Positions 23,923-35,390 are shown, numbered from the stretch's first letter. The stretch: DNA of 64,000 bases from Mangifera indica (GCF_011075055.1 NC_058152.1:3410001-3474000), one strand, 5' to 3'. The notes: generated from the letters alone by a model not told the origin. Numbers and translations are program-made.

Positions 23923-24553
23923 TCAAGTCATCTTGAGGCTTAAAACTTGGAATAGCCATGGTGGCTGGTTTAGAATTTCCGGCTGCTGCTGTGTGTCAAG
24001 CCCCAGTTCGCACCCACTTAATAATTCTCTAGCTCTATTACCTCTTATATGGCTGGATCCCGTGGAAGAAGAAGAAAAGCTTCGTCCAGAATCAGAAGAA
24101 AAGTCAGGTTTCTTCCTCCGAGCACCATAAGTTGTTGGTCCCAGTGTTAGCTCAATCTCACTTTCATCTATCATCTCCGGCATGCTGTTGCCGGCAATAA
24201 TATGAACATCAGCAGGTTGCTGCTCCAAGTCGAGCTGCATACTTGACTTATGTTGTTGATTACTCAGCTGGTTGAAAGTAAAACCATTCTTTGAGCTCCA
24301 TAGTTCTTGATTCCGTCCATTTGTGTTGCTGCTTTCAATATTTTTCATCAGTATCTTCTGGATTTGATAGAGCCGATGGAGTTCATGTACCTGAAGAAAT
24401 TATATCAAGTGTAAAGCTAGCTTTGAAGTTGAGAAAATAATCTAAAAGAGAAATTAAATAATAATTAAGTACCTGCTCCTTGAAAGTTTCTTCATGCTTC
24501 AACATGGCCATCCTCATGAATTCTTTATCATATGGATTCAGAAGCTTCTCCAT
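23923..24553 (-). CDS. plant DUF863-like small protein of unknown function
   Basis: Two coding exons, 24553-24473 and 24390-23923, joined at CAG|GTACTT ... CTTCAG|GTACAT, give 182 aa. The N-terminus MEKLLNPYDKEFMRMAMLKH and then ELHRLYQIQKILMKN match the conserved N-terminal block of a plant family annotated as DUF863-like or ras-exchange-factor-Q-like, whose function is not established. The middle is Gln/Asn-rich and disordered. EIELTLGPTTYGARRKK followed by a Ser-rich stretch is the second conserved block, and its ELTLG core resembles but does not fit the LxLxL repressor motif. The start codon follows a splice acceptor TTACAG at 24571, so the leader is split. A donor-like ACAG|GTCAGA at about 25036 may end a 5' untranslated exon. 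Intact. Confidence 0.8.
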
Positions 24554-24570
24554 TGAAGCTAAATTCTACC

Positions 24571-25300
24571 TGTAATAGAAACTTCTTCTGCAATTGCTTC
24601 ACCTATATATCCAACTGTAAAATAATGAAAGCATTAATGAATTCCTTTGATTGCCCTGGCTTCCGTATGATTTGTCCGTTACTTCACTTTGCTTTACATC
24701 CATTCAGTCATTTTGGGCCACAATATTTATTTCGCATCACATGTAAAATAAAATATCTCCCAATACTCAATGCTATACAGAATCTACGTATGTGCTAACT
24801 TCATACGTCTACCTCATACAAAGAGAGAGTCTCTAAAATGCAGAATGAAAAGTAAACCAAACTTGGTAACTACTTGTGGAGAAGGGAAACTGGGAAGAAC
24901 AAATAAGTGCTTTCCTTTTCAGATCAAATCAGCAGGTTGATTTGAAAGGGCAAATGCATCGTGAAGAAATGAAAAACAGTCGTCTCACAGAAGTTTTTCA
25001 GAAAATTCTATAAAGAATAGATAAGAATATTCTGACCTGTAAGAATTTCAGCAGCTGAAAGAAGATCTCAATCTTTGTTTCGTTGTGCAGCAGATGGCAA
25101 AGAAAGCAAAGCAAAAAGGAAGTCTTTCAAAATAAACAAACAAAAGAGCTAGCTGGCTAACTCTGGTTGATAAAAGAACACCTTGCTCTCACATTCTCCA
25201 TCACTGCAAAAGATTTATACTAAATCAAGGAGTGATAAGAAGAAGAATATGAGATTCTCTCCTTCACACAGAAACCAAAGTGTTGTTGCATCTGGGGTTT
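24571..25300 (-). promoter_or_regulatory. probable leader intron and 5' untranslated exon of the DUF863-like gene
   Basis: An acceptor (CTATTACAG) precedes the coding exon by 17 nt, and a matching donor ACAG|GTCAGA lies at about 25036. The exon upstream of it would be roughly 25040-25260. No open frame competes. Inferred from splice signals only. Confidence 0.4.
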
Positions 25301-25360
25301 GAGGCATGCCAAACAAATCCCAGTGCTAGAGCCAATAGGCTCTAGTTTTTGTGAAGAAGA
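25284..25360. other. two-part inverted repeat (hairpin) upstream of the DUF863-like gene
   Basis: CTAGAGCC and GGCTCTAG (about 25326-25345) are perfect inverted repeats around AATA, nested inside an outer pair TTTGAGGCAT / ATGCCTCAGA (about 25298 and 25361). The arms between are not paired, so it is not a canonical miRNA precursor. Confidence 0.45.
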
Positions 25361-25379
25361 TGCCTCAGACAGGTACAGC

Positions 25380-27317
25380 AATGCAAACAATATTAAACTA
25401 AATACAATAATAAATTATATCTAAACTTTGGTGTATCTAAATTTATATAATTGTTGAAGATCACAAGGCCCTTACATTACAATTCAATCCCCCCAGACAA
25501 TCATCAAAAGAACAGGCTGAATCACATGCACCCGAGAATTCTTTATCTCTTCTAACACTTGTCTCAATTATATACTACATTTCATCAACTTAAGGTGGCA
25601 TCTCCTGGCCCGCCGACAATTACATCTCCACCGTACGATGAATCCAAAATCTAAACACTACACTCAGGATCTCTGGATGTTTGGATTCCTTACCTCAGAG
25701 AAGAGCCAACATAATGATTGTAGATGTTAAATGAGCATGTGAGTGGGGTGGGCAAGAGATCGATCATGATATATTATATATCAGACGGTGGATATAAGTG
25801 GACCCAGATGATTAAAATAGGGTGCATGGTACTGATGAAAATGTACTTGTATAAAGTTACACTCAAATATGTATATGACTTATATCTGAGCTATGAATCA
25901 TAGGCGTCTCAGTTCCCTTTTTTGTGGTGGAAAAACCAGTTAAAAGCTCTTACTCACTGTCATCTTGGAGCTGTACAGATAGTACACAGACTGGAACGGC
26001 ATGATCTCTATGTAAATTTGATGAAAAACTAAGAGGAAGATGATCACATGCTTGTTGGGGTCTTCTGTAAATTATCTTGTTTATTATCTATCTCCCTCTT
26101 CTCAGCTGTGAGAATCTAAAATAATGCAAAGTGCAAATTGCGAGAAAGTAAAACCCAAACAAAACCTGGAGAAAGAGAGAGAGAGAGTGACATTGAAGCA
26201 CGCCTTGCCGGGTCCAAAGGGGTGTGTTGAAAAGGCTGAGCCACGGTTCTTGCTGTTGTTTGGTCCCATGCACGCAGCTTTGTAAAAGAAATAGAAAACT
26301 AACTGATCTCCAACAAATGAATTAGAGGAACTATCGAATTCAAATTCTACGTTTCTCTTGTACAAAATTTATTACTGTATACTAACATTGATTATAATTT
26401 TTTATTTAAATAAAAATAGATAATTTAATAACATCATAAAAATTTATAGATAAATTTAAGTGATTAATAAAAATAAATACAATATATTCAAAAGTTATAA
26501 TGTACGTAAACAATATTAATATGAGTTTTAAGATTTATTAGATTTTTGATGGAGTTTTAATAACTTAATATATTTGGTTATATTTTTTTCTCCGAAACCT
26601 TTATAATATAGTGTTACTCATTTAAAATTTTTATTCAGATGAGATTTTAAGAACGAAAGACTAGTCACTCCAATATAGATAATTTTAGAAACTCTACAGA
26701 TTTAGATTGTATGTAACGTTCTAAGTCATTCTATAATCCTAAAATTTTAATTAGTATTTGATAATCTACACGTTTATTCTATGAATTAGGATTACAAGAT
26801 TTTACGTTACATTCTTGCCATTTGGGTTAGTTTGCATTTGTTACCTAGATTGCATAGGGGAAACTTTTTTATTTCTGCCACCATAGCGCATGAGCTATAG
26901 CTATAAAATAGCATGCATGTTTGTGCCCATTTCATTTTGCATTCCTTCTTTGAGCAACTCAAAGAAGCATGAAAATTTGTGACCTTGCGCATGCAATTTC
27001 CAATTAGTATATGAAGAGAAATGCACTTTGTAGATGATAAAGGGAGCATTTCCTTACATGGGCAGAGGATTGAAATGTATTCAATTTACAAAGGAATCAT
27101 AATACGTACGAGTACGGCCTTTCTTTCTATTATTTAAAAAAATACAACGTGCATGCTTCCATTGCTCGTGATGTGGGATTTCGAAACAACGTTTTAGTCT
27201 GTAATACTGTGAATTCTTATATTACATTACAGTAATGTTTTTAGTTCTACCGTATTTAATATCCTGAAGGGTTATTTCTCAACGAAGTTATAGTGAAAAG
27301 ATAATATATATTCGTGA
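25380..27317. other. intergenic, no gene recognised
   Basis: About 1.9 kb of mixed composition. A short (GA)n tract lies at 26170-26188. Open frames of 60-87 codons near 26.1-26.4 kb and 26.8-27.0 kb lack family features and were not accepted. Confidence 0.4.
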
Positions 27318-27962
27318 TAGTTGAAATCCACTAAAAGTTTAGTCTATTGTCGCATACCTAAGAATTTTTTGTTAAAATTAAAAGTAAAATTATCATTTTA
27401 CTAATAATATTAAAATAATTAAATTTATATCTTATTATCGTCCCTTATTTGAAAAACTAATAAATTTTCTACGGGATTAAAATTTAAAAAATTCATTTTT
27501 CTCACGTAGGGTTTGATATCTCAAAATCTGACCACTTCCTCCTATAAATAGTGGCCCTCTCCTAAAATCCAACCAAAACTTTCGTTTGGAAGACAAGCGT
27601 CAACTTCAAAGGACGATGCTTCGTCATCCCTAGGTTTGGAGTGAAGTCTAGTGACCGGGTTTAGATTGGAAACTGACAGTCATCAGTGGCTAGAGAGGTG
27701 AAGAAAAACTTAGGGATTTGGAAGGAAAAAAAGCCACTTTTCAAAGTTAAGGTCTAGGGTGAAATGTTAATTTTTAAAACTTGGGAAAATACGATAAAAT
27801 TATATATTTTTTAATATTATTACTAAAATAACTATTTTACCCTTATATTTAACAACAATTTTAACGAAAGTTTATAGATGAGTAAGTGTTTAGGTTTTTA
27901 AACTGTCATAAGTGTGTTTTTTAGATTGGGTAAAAACTTGTATGAGAAATAGTCTTTTGACC
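27318..27962. mobile_element. Mutator-like foldback element, copy C with eroded left end
   Basis: The right end AAACTTGTATGAGAAATAGT then CTTTTGACC matches the family terminal repeat. The arms TTGTTAAAATTAAAAGTAAA (27369) and TTTACCCTTATATTTAACAA (27836) are inverted partners. The left outer terminus has diverged or been lost. The centre contains AAGGACGATGCTTCGTCATC, the same GATG/CGTC palindromic theme as copies D and G. Confidence 0.65.
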
Positions 27963-28074
27963 TAAAAAAAAAATGAAAGATTACCATAAAGATATATTCC
28001 TAAGAAGATTACTACATACAAATTATTACTAGATTCAAATTGATAAGTATAAATAATTGAGCAATACAATGCGT

Positions 28075-28200
28075 ATCCACTTTGAGTATACAAATGTATA
28101 TACGCTTACACGTGTCATCATATGACTTGATATTATTTTATCTTTAATTTAAAATCACTCAATCATATGATGACACATATAAGTGTGTACACATGGTTTT
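28075..28200. repeat. hairpin repeat, clearest copy of the short AT-rich palindromic family
   Basis: The arms GTGTCATCATATGACTTGAT and AATCATATGATGACACATAT are inverted complements around a TTTAATTTAAA-type centre, with outer arms GTATATACGCTTACAC and AAGTGTGTACACAT also pairing. Similar units occur at about 7790, 35475, 36120, 37735, 50305, 50460, 50730, 57050, 59963 and 60885. Confidence 0.75.
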
Positions 28201-28219
28201 ATTATAAATAATTAATGTG

Positions 28220-28450
28220 TTTGATTGGATATAATAAAAAAATACTAAAATTTTATTTTATTTAAATATCTTTGGATATAATAATTATAAAAATTCTTCG
28301 TATTATTCATATAATCTTTTAATATTTGATATAGAAGTGATAATTAGATTATCCGCTACATTAATATTAATAATAAAAAATTATCAAAATCTTTATTATC
28401 TAACATATCAAAACAAAGTAATATTAATAATAAAAAATAAATTATCACAA
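28220..28450 (-). mobile_element. AT-rich TTTGGTT-family MITE, partial reverse copy
   Basis: Begins GTGTTTGATTGGATATAATA and includes reverse-orientation pieces of the family interior. Ends approximate. Confidence 0.4.
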
Positions 28451-28475
28451 TAATTTTTTATTAAGTGGATCCAAT

Positions 28476-29308
28476 TAGGGATGACAATGGGGAGGGGCGG
28501 GGAGGGGATATCAATCCCCGTCCCCGTCCTCGTAGGGGATATCAATCCCCGTCCCCGCCCCGTTCCCTCCCCGCGAAAGAAAATCTCCTCCCCATCCCCG
28601 CAGGGAAAAATCCCATCTCCATACCCGTAAATATAAATTTTAATTCCTTTATGTATTTCAATAAATAAAATAAATCATATTCTCCCAAAATATCACTTGT
28701 TACAAGAGCTACAAAATATTCATTGTTATTTTAGTTCAAATACAAAGTTTTCATAAAATCTAACAATATGCAATAATCAATCTTTTCATTAGTAGCTCTT
28801 CATGTATGTGATTTAGGGTAATTTTATAATAACATTAAATTTAACACTTTTCATTCACTTTAATTGATTTTATTAAGTTTATAATTTATTTTTTTTTTTG
28901 TGTAAAACCTGGTGGATTGACTAACTAAGTTTTGAAGTTGAAATAGAAATAATTTGGTGCATTTGTATTTTATGATAATGAGATTCTAGGGTTTTTTAAT
29001 ATATTAGATTAATAGTTCAGAAATTAGTAAAAACTGATAATTGATCATTCAAAAATTAGTAAAATTAAAGTTATAGTTTTAATAAATCATAATGTAAAAA
29101 TTTCTAGAATTTAATAGTTTAGAAATTATTATATTAATATATTAGATTTAAGGGATGGGGTGGGGCAGGGCAGAGACATATGTATCCCCGTCCCCGATTA
29201 AGGAGATTTTTTTTGTCTCCATCCCCACCTCTTTCTCCGTTTTTATTGGAGAATCCCCTTCCCGTTAGGGTCGAGGCCCCTAAAGTCGGAGTCAAATTGC
29301 TATCCCTA
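28476..29308. mobile_element. hAT-type MITE with GC-rich ends
   Basis: Terminal inverted repeats TAGGGATGACAAT (28476) and, on the complement of the right end, TAGGGATAGCAAT (29308). Flanked by perfect 8-bp duplications GATCCAAT (28468-28475 and 29309-29316). The subterminal regions are unusually GC-rich, built from repeats of GGGGATATCAATCCCCGTCC type on the left and GTATCCCCGTCCCCG on the right, while the middle is AT-rich. TIR plus 8-bp duplication is the hAT-superfamily pattern. No transposase. Confidence 0.85.
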
Positions 29309-29424
29309 GATCCAATTGCCCTTTTTAGTACAAAATATTTGATTAGGAAGAAAAATAGATATCAGTCACAAATACAATACTTGAATCTCATTATCTTACC
29401 ATTAATGGTTCAAATATTTATAAC

Positions 29425-29904
29425 TAGGGATAACAATGGGAGCGACAAAGTTGAATACTATATTTTTCATCTCCTTTACGGGGTAACAAGGATTCTTTTT
29501 CCCCTTTTCATAGATAAAATTTTCCTCCCATCCTCTACTCGCAGAAAAAAATCTCTTCCTCGTAATCTTTAAACACAATATAAATATATTAAATAAAAAA
29601 TTAACTAAAATTAAAATAGATCTATTATTTTAAATATCACAAATAATATATGTTAATCATTTTAATGTATACAATAAAAACATAAATAAATATAAAAATA
29701 TAAATAATCTAAAATTAGAAAGATATATTAATATTTTAAATAAAGATATTAATATAAAAAGATAGAGATAGGGGATACAGATCCTATCTCCGATTATAAA
29801 GATATTTTTCATCATCGTCTTTGTCTCTTTCCCTATTTACATTGAGGAATATTTTTTCTTTTAAAGTTAAAAACTTTAAATTTAAATTAAAATTGTTATC
29901 CCTA
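29425..29904. mobile_element. second hAT-type MITE of the TAGGGATAACAAT family
   Basis: Ends TAGGGATAACAATGGGAG and, on the complement of the right end, TAGGGATAACAATTTT. Flanks TTTATAAC and TTTATAAT are an 8-bp duplication with one difference. It shares termini with the element 117 bp to the left but has a much more degraded, AT-rich interior. Confidence 0.78.
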
Positions 29905-29912
29905 TTTATAAT

Positions 29913-30970
29913 GATTTAAAAATTTAATTGTCCCACGGACATTAATTTGAATTAGATAGGAAGCATGCCCTTATTGATATTGGCTTAATTGTCAATAGAA
30001 AATTTTGGTAGTTCAGAAATTCTTGACCTGTAAAGTTAGTAATGACCCTCTAAATTAATTACATGCAAGACGTGGGCAGGTGATGTATTAATATTTTTTT
30101 TAAAGGGAATTGAAAAGACCAAGAATCACGACCACCTGTCAACAAATTAATTAAAGGTTCCTTCCAGATTCATGAACCCAATTATAATAAACTCTTACTC
30201 TTATGTGTATTATAATAATAACGTTATTAATCATAACCTAATGTGTGGACTCAAGACCCTAAGTATTATTAACAATATAAATGCAGACACGTGGCACAAT
30301 TGTTGCCAAGAAATGGACAAGCACCCCAACGACAATATGATGTGTCGTTTAAGGGCGATAAATTGATATATAACTCATTTCAAGGGGATAAATTGATATA
30401 TAATTTTCATTTTTGATGGTCAAATTCAATGCATTAGGATTCGTACATATCCTTAATGAGGTTTATTTAATTAATCATTTTTTTAATAAATAAAACAAGC
30501 ATAGGTTAACTAAGCTAAAGGAATATCACTTATACATTATCAACATACTTAAATTTATAAACAGTGATAAGTGACATTTGCTGAAATATAATATAGTAAA
30601 ATATGTCACAAAAATATTATAATACAATATATAATTCGACTATCATAATTAATTTATACATTCGCCACACAAATATCAAAACACACATTCAAATTATGTA
30701 ATATCACTATATCATATAATATAAATTAATTTTGATTAATATATAATTCGATGCTGTTTGAAACCTTTTAGCTTTTTTGAATGTTCGTGAAAAGAGAAAA
30801 AAAAAATTAACTTTTCTTGTTCACTTCTCCTTTCTGGTCGAGGAAAGAATATAAACTTCTTTTTTATATTTTCCCCAAAGCAGAACATAAATTATGCAAA
30901 TGGTCCACTTGAAAAATCAAGGTGACCCCCATGACTGGTGTTTTTCCATAGACATCATGACATGATTGCG
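29913..30970. other. intergenic, nothing firm
   Basis: AT-rich. A short direct duplication GGGGATAAATTGATATATAA occurs twice at about 30353-30400. No gene recognised. Confidence 0.4.
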
Positions 30971-31080
30971 TCACAAAATTAAAGAATCGCATGTGTCTTG
31001 CCCAATTCTTATATAAATGGAGATTAGGGTATTTGTCACAAAATTAAAGCATTGCATGTGTCTTGCCCAATTCTTATACA
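30971..31080. repeat. 65-bp tandem duplication
   Basis: TCACAAAATTAAAGAATCGC at 30971 recurs as TCACAAAATTAAAGCATTGC at 31036, both continuing ATGTGTCTTGCCCAATTCTT. Confidence 0.85.
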
Positions 31081-31944
31081 GGGGCTTGTACATGCGCAGG
31101 GTGGCACGGGTTGAGACAAAGCCATGCTTAGGACAGCGAACTTGTGACAGTATTCAACTAGTGTAACAATTTTTTGAATTAAATTAAATTTTTTATTAAA
31201 AATTATAAATTAAAATCAAACCAATTTAAAAACTAACTGATTTTAAAAAGAATTAAAAAAACTAATTAATTGAACCGAATTTTAAAAGATAATTCCTTTT
31301 ATTATTTTCTATTTTTTTAAAAAAATAAGTTTAATATTTTATTAATTTTTTATTCAAATTTTTTAAAAATGATTAGATTAGATTTGATTAATTGAATTTA
31401 AAAATAGATAAATTAATAATGGAATAAAAAATCATTTTTTTTATATTTTCAAATTGGTATTCGAACCAATTTTGAAAATAACTTATTTTTTATTTACTTT
31501 TTGGTTAAAAATTCAGTTTGATTAAAATTTTGAATGCATCTATTGAAGACGAATTTCGTCCTTTTCCCAGGAATTATGCAAAAGAGAAGACCTTTATTTC
31601 AATGAATGAAGCTCGCTGTTAAGACAAGGCCCAAAAGAAAGCTCAAAGAGTTCAACAGACTTGGGTGGGATTTTCTAATTATCAAAAAAAAAAAAAAAAA
31701 CTACGAATAAAATTTTGTGAAAGATTTTTATCAAATACAATAAATGAGTTTCTAGGATCAAGAATTAATATACAAAAAAGAAATTATGTGTTGTATTCCC
31801 TTTATCGAAATGATAATTAATTTCTAAAAATAATAAGATAATCATAATTTAAAATAACTCAATTCTATAGTAATAAAGATAAGCGGTTTCTTTACATCTA
31901 TGTTGTGATCTTCTTTGAATTGTATACATATCATCCACACTTTG
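31081..31944. other. intergenic, nothing recognised
   Basis: AT-rich sequence with a poly-A run at about 31685-31700. No gene or repeat ends supported. Confidence 0.4.
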
Positions 31945-32610
31945 GTAATGAAATTATGTATTATATCGTATATTAAAAACTTAATTTTACATATTGTATA
32001 TCATATAATACAATTTTTTAAAGCTAAAATAAAAAATATATATAATTGATATTTTATTATTTTGAAAATTATTATAAATATTTTTGAAAATTCAAAATTT
32101 ATCATATACAAATTACTACATTATTATTTTCTCTAAAAAGCGTATTAATCCGTATCAACAATATGTATCGTATCGTATAATTAGTCTATTATGTTGTAAT
32201 AATTTGATACATATCATTTTATATTTATATTGTATTGTATTATAAAATACGTATCGTGTATCGTACGCATAGTTATATGTATCCTATGATATGATATAGA
32301 TGAAAAACAATATGTATTATGAGGTGTATCAAATTAATATGATACAATAGACGTATTATATGTTATGATACGTATCATACAATATAATATATATCACCTA
32401 TATGAATTGATACACTTTTAAAAAAAAAAATGGTGATATAGAAGAGATGTATATAAGAAATTTTAAAATTTTCAAATGTATTTATGATTTTTTTTTTCAA
32501 AATGATAATTGTCTCAATTAGCTTTTTTTTATTTTATTGGTATTTTATAATTTTTTTAAAAATTATATTATAAGATATAATATCATATTCGATACTTGAT
32601 ACGAAAAATT
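31945..32610. mobile_element. GATACG-rich foldback repeat, fullest copy
   Basis: A palindromic AT-rich unit. The left arm (GTATCGTATCGTATAATTAG and TTTTGAAAATTATTATAAAT) is mirrored on the right by GATACGTATCATACAATATA and ATTTATGATTTTTTTTTTCA. Related units lie at 40290-40870, 56690-57015 and 57560-58290. No coding capacity. Superfamily not determined because no clean target duplication was read. Confidence 0.6.
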
Positions 32611-32769
32611 GACCTTGTTTTCTTGTTAATTTTGTGCAACGAAAAGGGCCAATAAAAAAAAGTTTGTAACAAAGGTATTGGCCCAATAAAATAATTTTTA
32701 ACAAAATAGGAGCCCAATATATATTTCTAACCAAAGTAGAGGAGCCGAAATACTTTTTTTTTTTCTTAA

Positions 32770-33241
32770 GGGTGCGTTTGGTTGACAGTTTTTAAGTTTA
32801 CCTTGATAATTTATTTTTTATTCTCTTGTTTAATTTATCAGTAATAAAAGATTACAGTAATCTTCTATTACCAATGCTGACGTGGCAGATAATATAAGTG
32901 GTAATCTGATTACCACCTTCACCTTAGGTATTTAAAGATTACTAGGGTAATCTTGAGTTTATTATAGAAAAATTATTATTTATTAATTTTTTTGAGATAA
33001 AAATAAATTTATTTTTAATTAATATGACAAATAATATAAAAAAATTTAAAAATAATTATATTTAAAGGCATTTAAGCAAAATAATTTACTAGTAATCTTT
33101 TATTACCTTTAACTAAACACAATAATTATTTATACCTATCAAATTTTATCAAACATAGTAATCATTTATACCCAGTAATCTTCTAAGTAATCTATTTTTA
33201 AGGTAATTTTTCTATTTTAGTAATCAAACATTACTCAAATC

Positions 33242-33243
<2 letters not shown>
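32770..33243 (+). mobile_element. TTTGGTT-ended AT-rich MITE, full-length copy
   Basis: The left end GGGTGCGTTTGGTTGACAG faces a right end TTACTCAAATCAACC that is overrun by a C homopolymer. The interior matches the copy at 58457 almost base for base, e.g. ATTACCAATGCTGACGTGGC and GATTACCACCTTCACCTTAG. Compatible with a PIF/Harbinger- or hAT-type MITE; not resolved. Confidence 0.7.

Positions 33244-33273
<30 letters not shown>
33244..33273 (+). repeat. 30-bp C homopolymer
   Basis: An uninterrupted C run exactly at the right terminus of the MITE at 32770. The true length is uncertain because such runs are error-prone. Confidence 0.9.
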
Positions 33274-33813
33274 ATAAGGGTTAAACATTATAACATATGA
33301 AATTCAAAGGCAGGCCAGTGCCCCCTTGACCGCTTGGTAGGTCGGGCACTGCTTAGGCAGCTTTACATGCCAATTACATTCCTTAATGGATTACCATTAT
33401 AATGATATTTTGGTTTGGCCTTGATTCGGTATGATACACCAGTCCAATGGGCTCTGCCGAGGTCAGTATAATACTATCTAATATGATCTGATCCGTCGAT
33501 ATGTCTAGTTAGATATGTTAAAATATCTAGTTAAATAAAACAATTATACTTCTAATATTATATTAAATTAAATACCATTGTGTTCTCGCCCATCACTATA
33601 TTTGAAATAAAGTCTCGACCTTATGAAAAATTAAATTAAAAAAAAACTATATAATAAGTTTGAAATTATTTTTGAGATTATGCTATTTATGTCAAATAAT
33701 TTGAGTTTCTACTTCAAGAAATGTATCATTGTTATATTGATGTGCATATAATAAAAAAAGAAATGTGATAATATGACACAAAGTGACATTTAATTTGGAT
33801 AAAACAACTTAAA
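33274..33813. other. intergenic, nothing recognised
   Basis: No supported gene or repeat terminus. Confidence 0.4.
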
Positions 33814-35090
33814 AGCCTGAAGACTTATTCTCACCCAAGGTTTGATCCATTCTTAAAGGCCGAAGGACTTATTAAAACCCCCCACCCCCACCCTCTCCTC
33901 AAAGTATGTTGTTTTCTCTAGTTTTTTCTTTTTAACTTTAAAAATCTTAATTACTTACTTATGACTAGTTAAAATTAACGATAGTAGGGGCAAAATCATT
34001 TTTTTACTTATAATATTGAAAATAAACTTAAATATAATCTTTTTTCTCCTCTAAACTTTAAAAACTAAAAGTTTTCTCTAACCTAAGTTTTAAAAAATGA
34101 CAATTTCCCCCTAGAGTTTAGTTTCCAGATCTCCGACGCCATCTCTGACGCCATTGCTGGCGACCTCTCGCTCCCAAAGCTTTCTCTCTCTTCGACGATA
34201 TTTCTCCACTTATTTGGATACCTGATCGATATCAAAAGAGGTGTGGAAGATGAAGAGTTTTGTTGGAGAAGGCAAAGCTCTTCATCTTCCCAGAAGAAAA
34301 CCTCTAGGAAGACAATCGTCTTCCTAGATAAAGATGACAACTTCTTCTTTGTCTGGGAAGACGAAGAGCTTCGTCTTTCCTAACGAAGCTCTTTGTCTTT
34401 CACGCTTCTTTCAATGTCGATCGAGCGTTCAAATGAGTAGAGAGAGACCGTTAGAAGGAGAGAAAGCTTCGAGGAGAGAAAGGCCACTAGCAATGGCATC
34501 GGAGATGGCGTCGAAGATCTGAAACTAAATCTTAGGAGGAAACTGTCGTTTTTTAAAGTTAGGGCGAAACTTTAAGTTTTTAAAGTTTAGGGGGTGAAAA
34601 GAGATAAAATTTTAAGGGGTTAGAGTTCTGTTAATTTTAACTGCTTATGGGTAAATATTTGGTATTTTCAAAGTTAAAAAAGAAAACTTGGGAAAACAAC
34701 ATACTTTGGGTAGAAATAGTCCTTTGGCCATTCTTAAATTTTTATATGTAAAATTTCAAAAACTCAAATCTTTTAATTAAAATTCTTTGTTAAAGTTAAG
34801 GGTAAAACCGTTATTTAAAAAAATATCTAAAAAACTAAAATTTTATTTCATTTTAGTCTCTTAGTTTAAAAAACTAATAATTTTCATATATTGATAGTTT
34901 TAAAAAGTTACATTTTTTTTCTTAAAGTTTGATTTTTTGTATCATCATTTTCGATCGTATTCTCTTTCCCTCCCAATTTCTCTCTTTCTCTTAGTCTCTC
35001 TTGTCTTCCTCACTGACCGTGAGATAAAGACAATCATTTTCATATGAGAATATATTAACAAAATACCCTTTTCAACATTTATTTCTGGTG
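33814..35090. mobile_element. outer foldback element split by a nested copy
   Basis: A family left end AGCCTGAAGACTTATTCTCA plus CCCAAGGTTTGATCC is interrupted at 33849 by copy E. It resumes after the duplicated site at 34739 with TTAAAATTCTTTGTTAAAGT-like arm sequence (34790-34930), in the same internal order as copies B and D. The right half has decayed and its end is not found, so the right coordinate is approximate. Confidence 0.6.
33858..34729. mobile_element. Mutator-like foldback element, copy E, nested in a sister copy
   Basis: The left end GGCCGAAGGACTTATT and complement of the right end GGCCAAAGGACTATTT are inverted repeats. Perfect 9-bp duplications ATTCTTAAA flank it (33849-33857 and 34730-34738). 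The centre (34120-34520) is strongly self-complementary, with GACGCCATCTC and GAGATGGCGTC as one pair and repeated GAAGACGAAGAGCTTCGTCT units. Open frames of 62-85 codons inside are by-products of these repeats. Confidence 0.9.
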
Positions 35091-35386
35091 AATATTACTT
35101 GGGTAAAGAATATTATACGTTTTAAATGAAAAAAATGAATTGAGTTATTTTAAGAAAGAAACACCTGTTGGTTTATTCATTTTAAAAATTGCTTTCAAAT
35201 AGAGGAAAATTGTTTTTCTCGACAATCCCACTATGCATGCCTAATAATAATTTTTGCTCTTCCACAATTGTAATAGAATAACTAGATAAAGACAACCTTT
35301 CTTTTGCTCATTTTTGTCAATTACATCTTCATATAATATTATATTTTTGATATTCTGATGATCACCACATTTCTCTACTTCAATCA

Positions 35387-35390
<4 letters not shown>

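Noticed and set aside
23831..24130. 99-codon plus-strand frame over the DUF863-like gene
   Set aside because: Antisense to a conserved coding exon; no family features of its own.
28465..29572. Arg/Pro-rich frames (PRPRPRRGYQSP type)
   Set aside because: Products of the GGGG/CCCCG subterminal repeats of the two hAT-type MITEs.
34083..34522. Opposed frames of 85 and 62 codons with MASEMASEI motifs
   Set aside because: They lie in the palindromic centre of foldback copy E; the same peptide pieces appear on both strands because the DNA is self-complementary.
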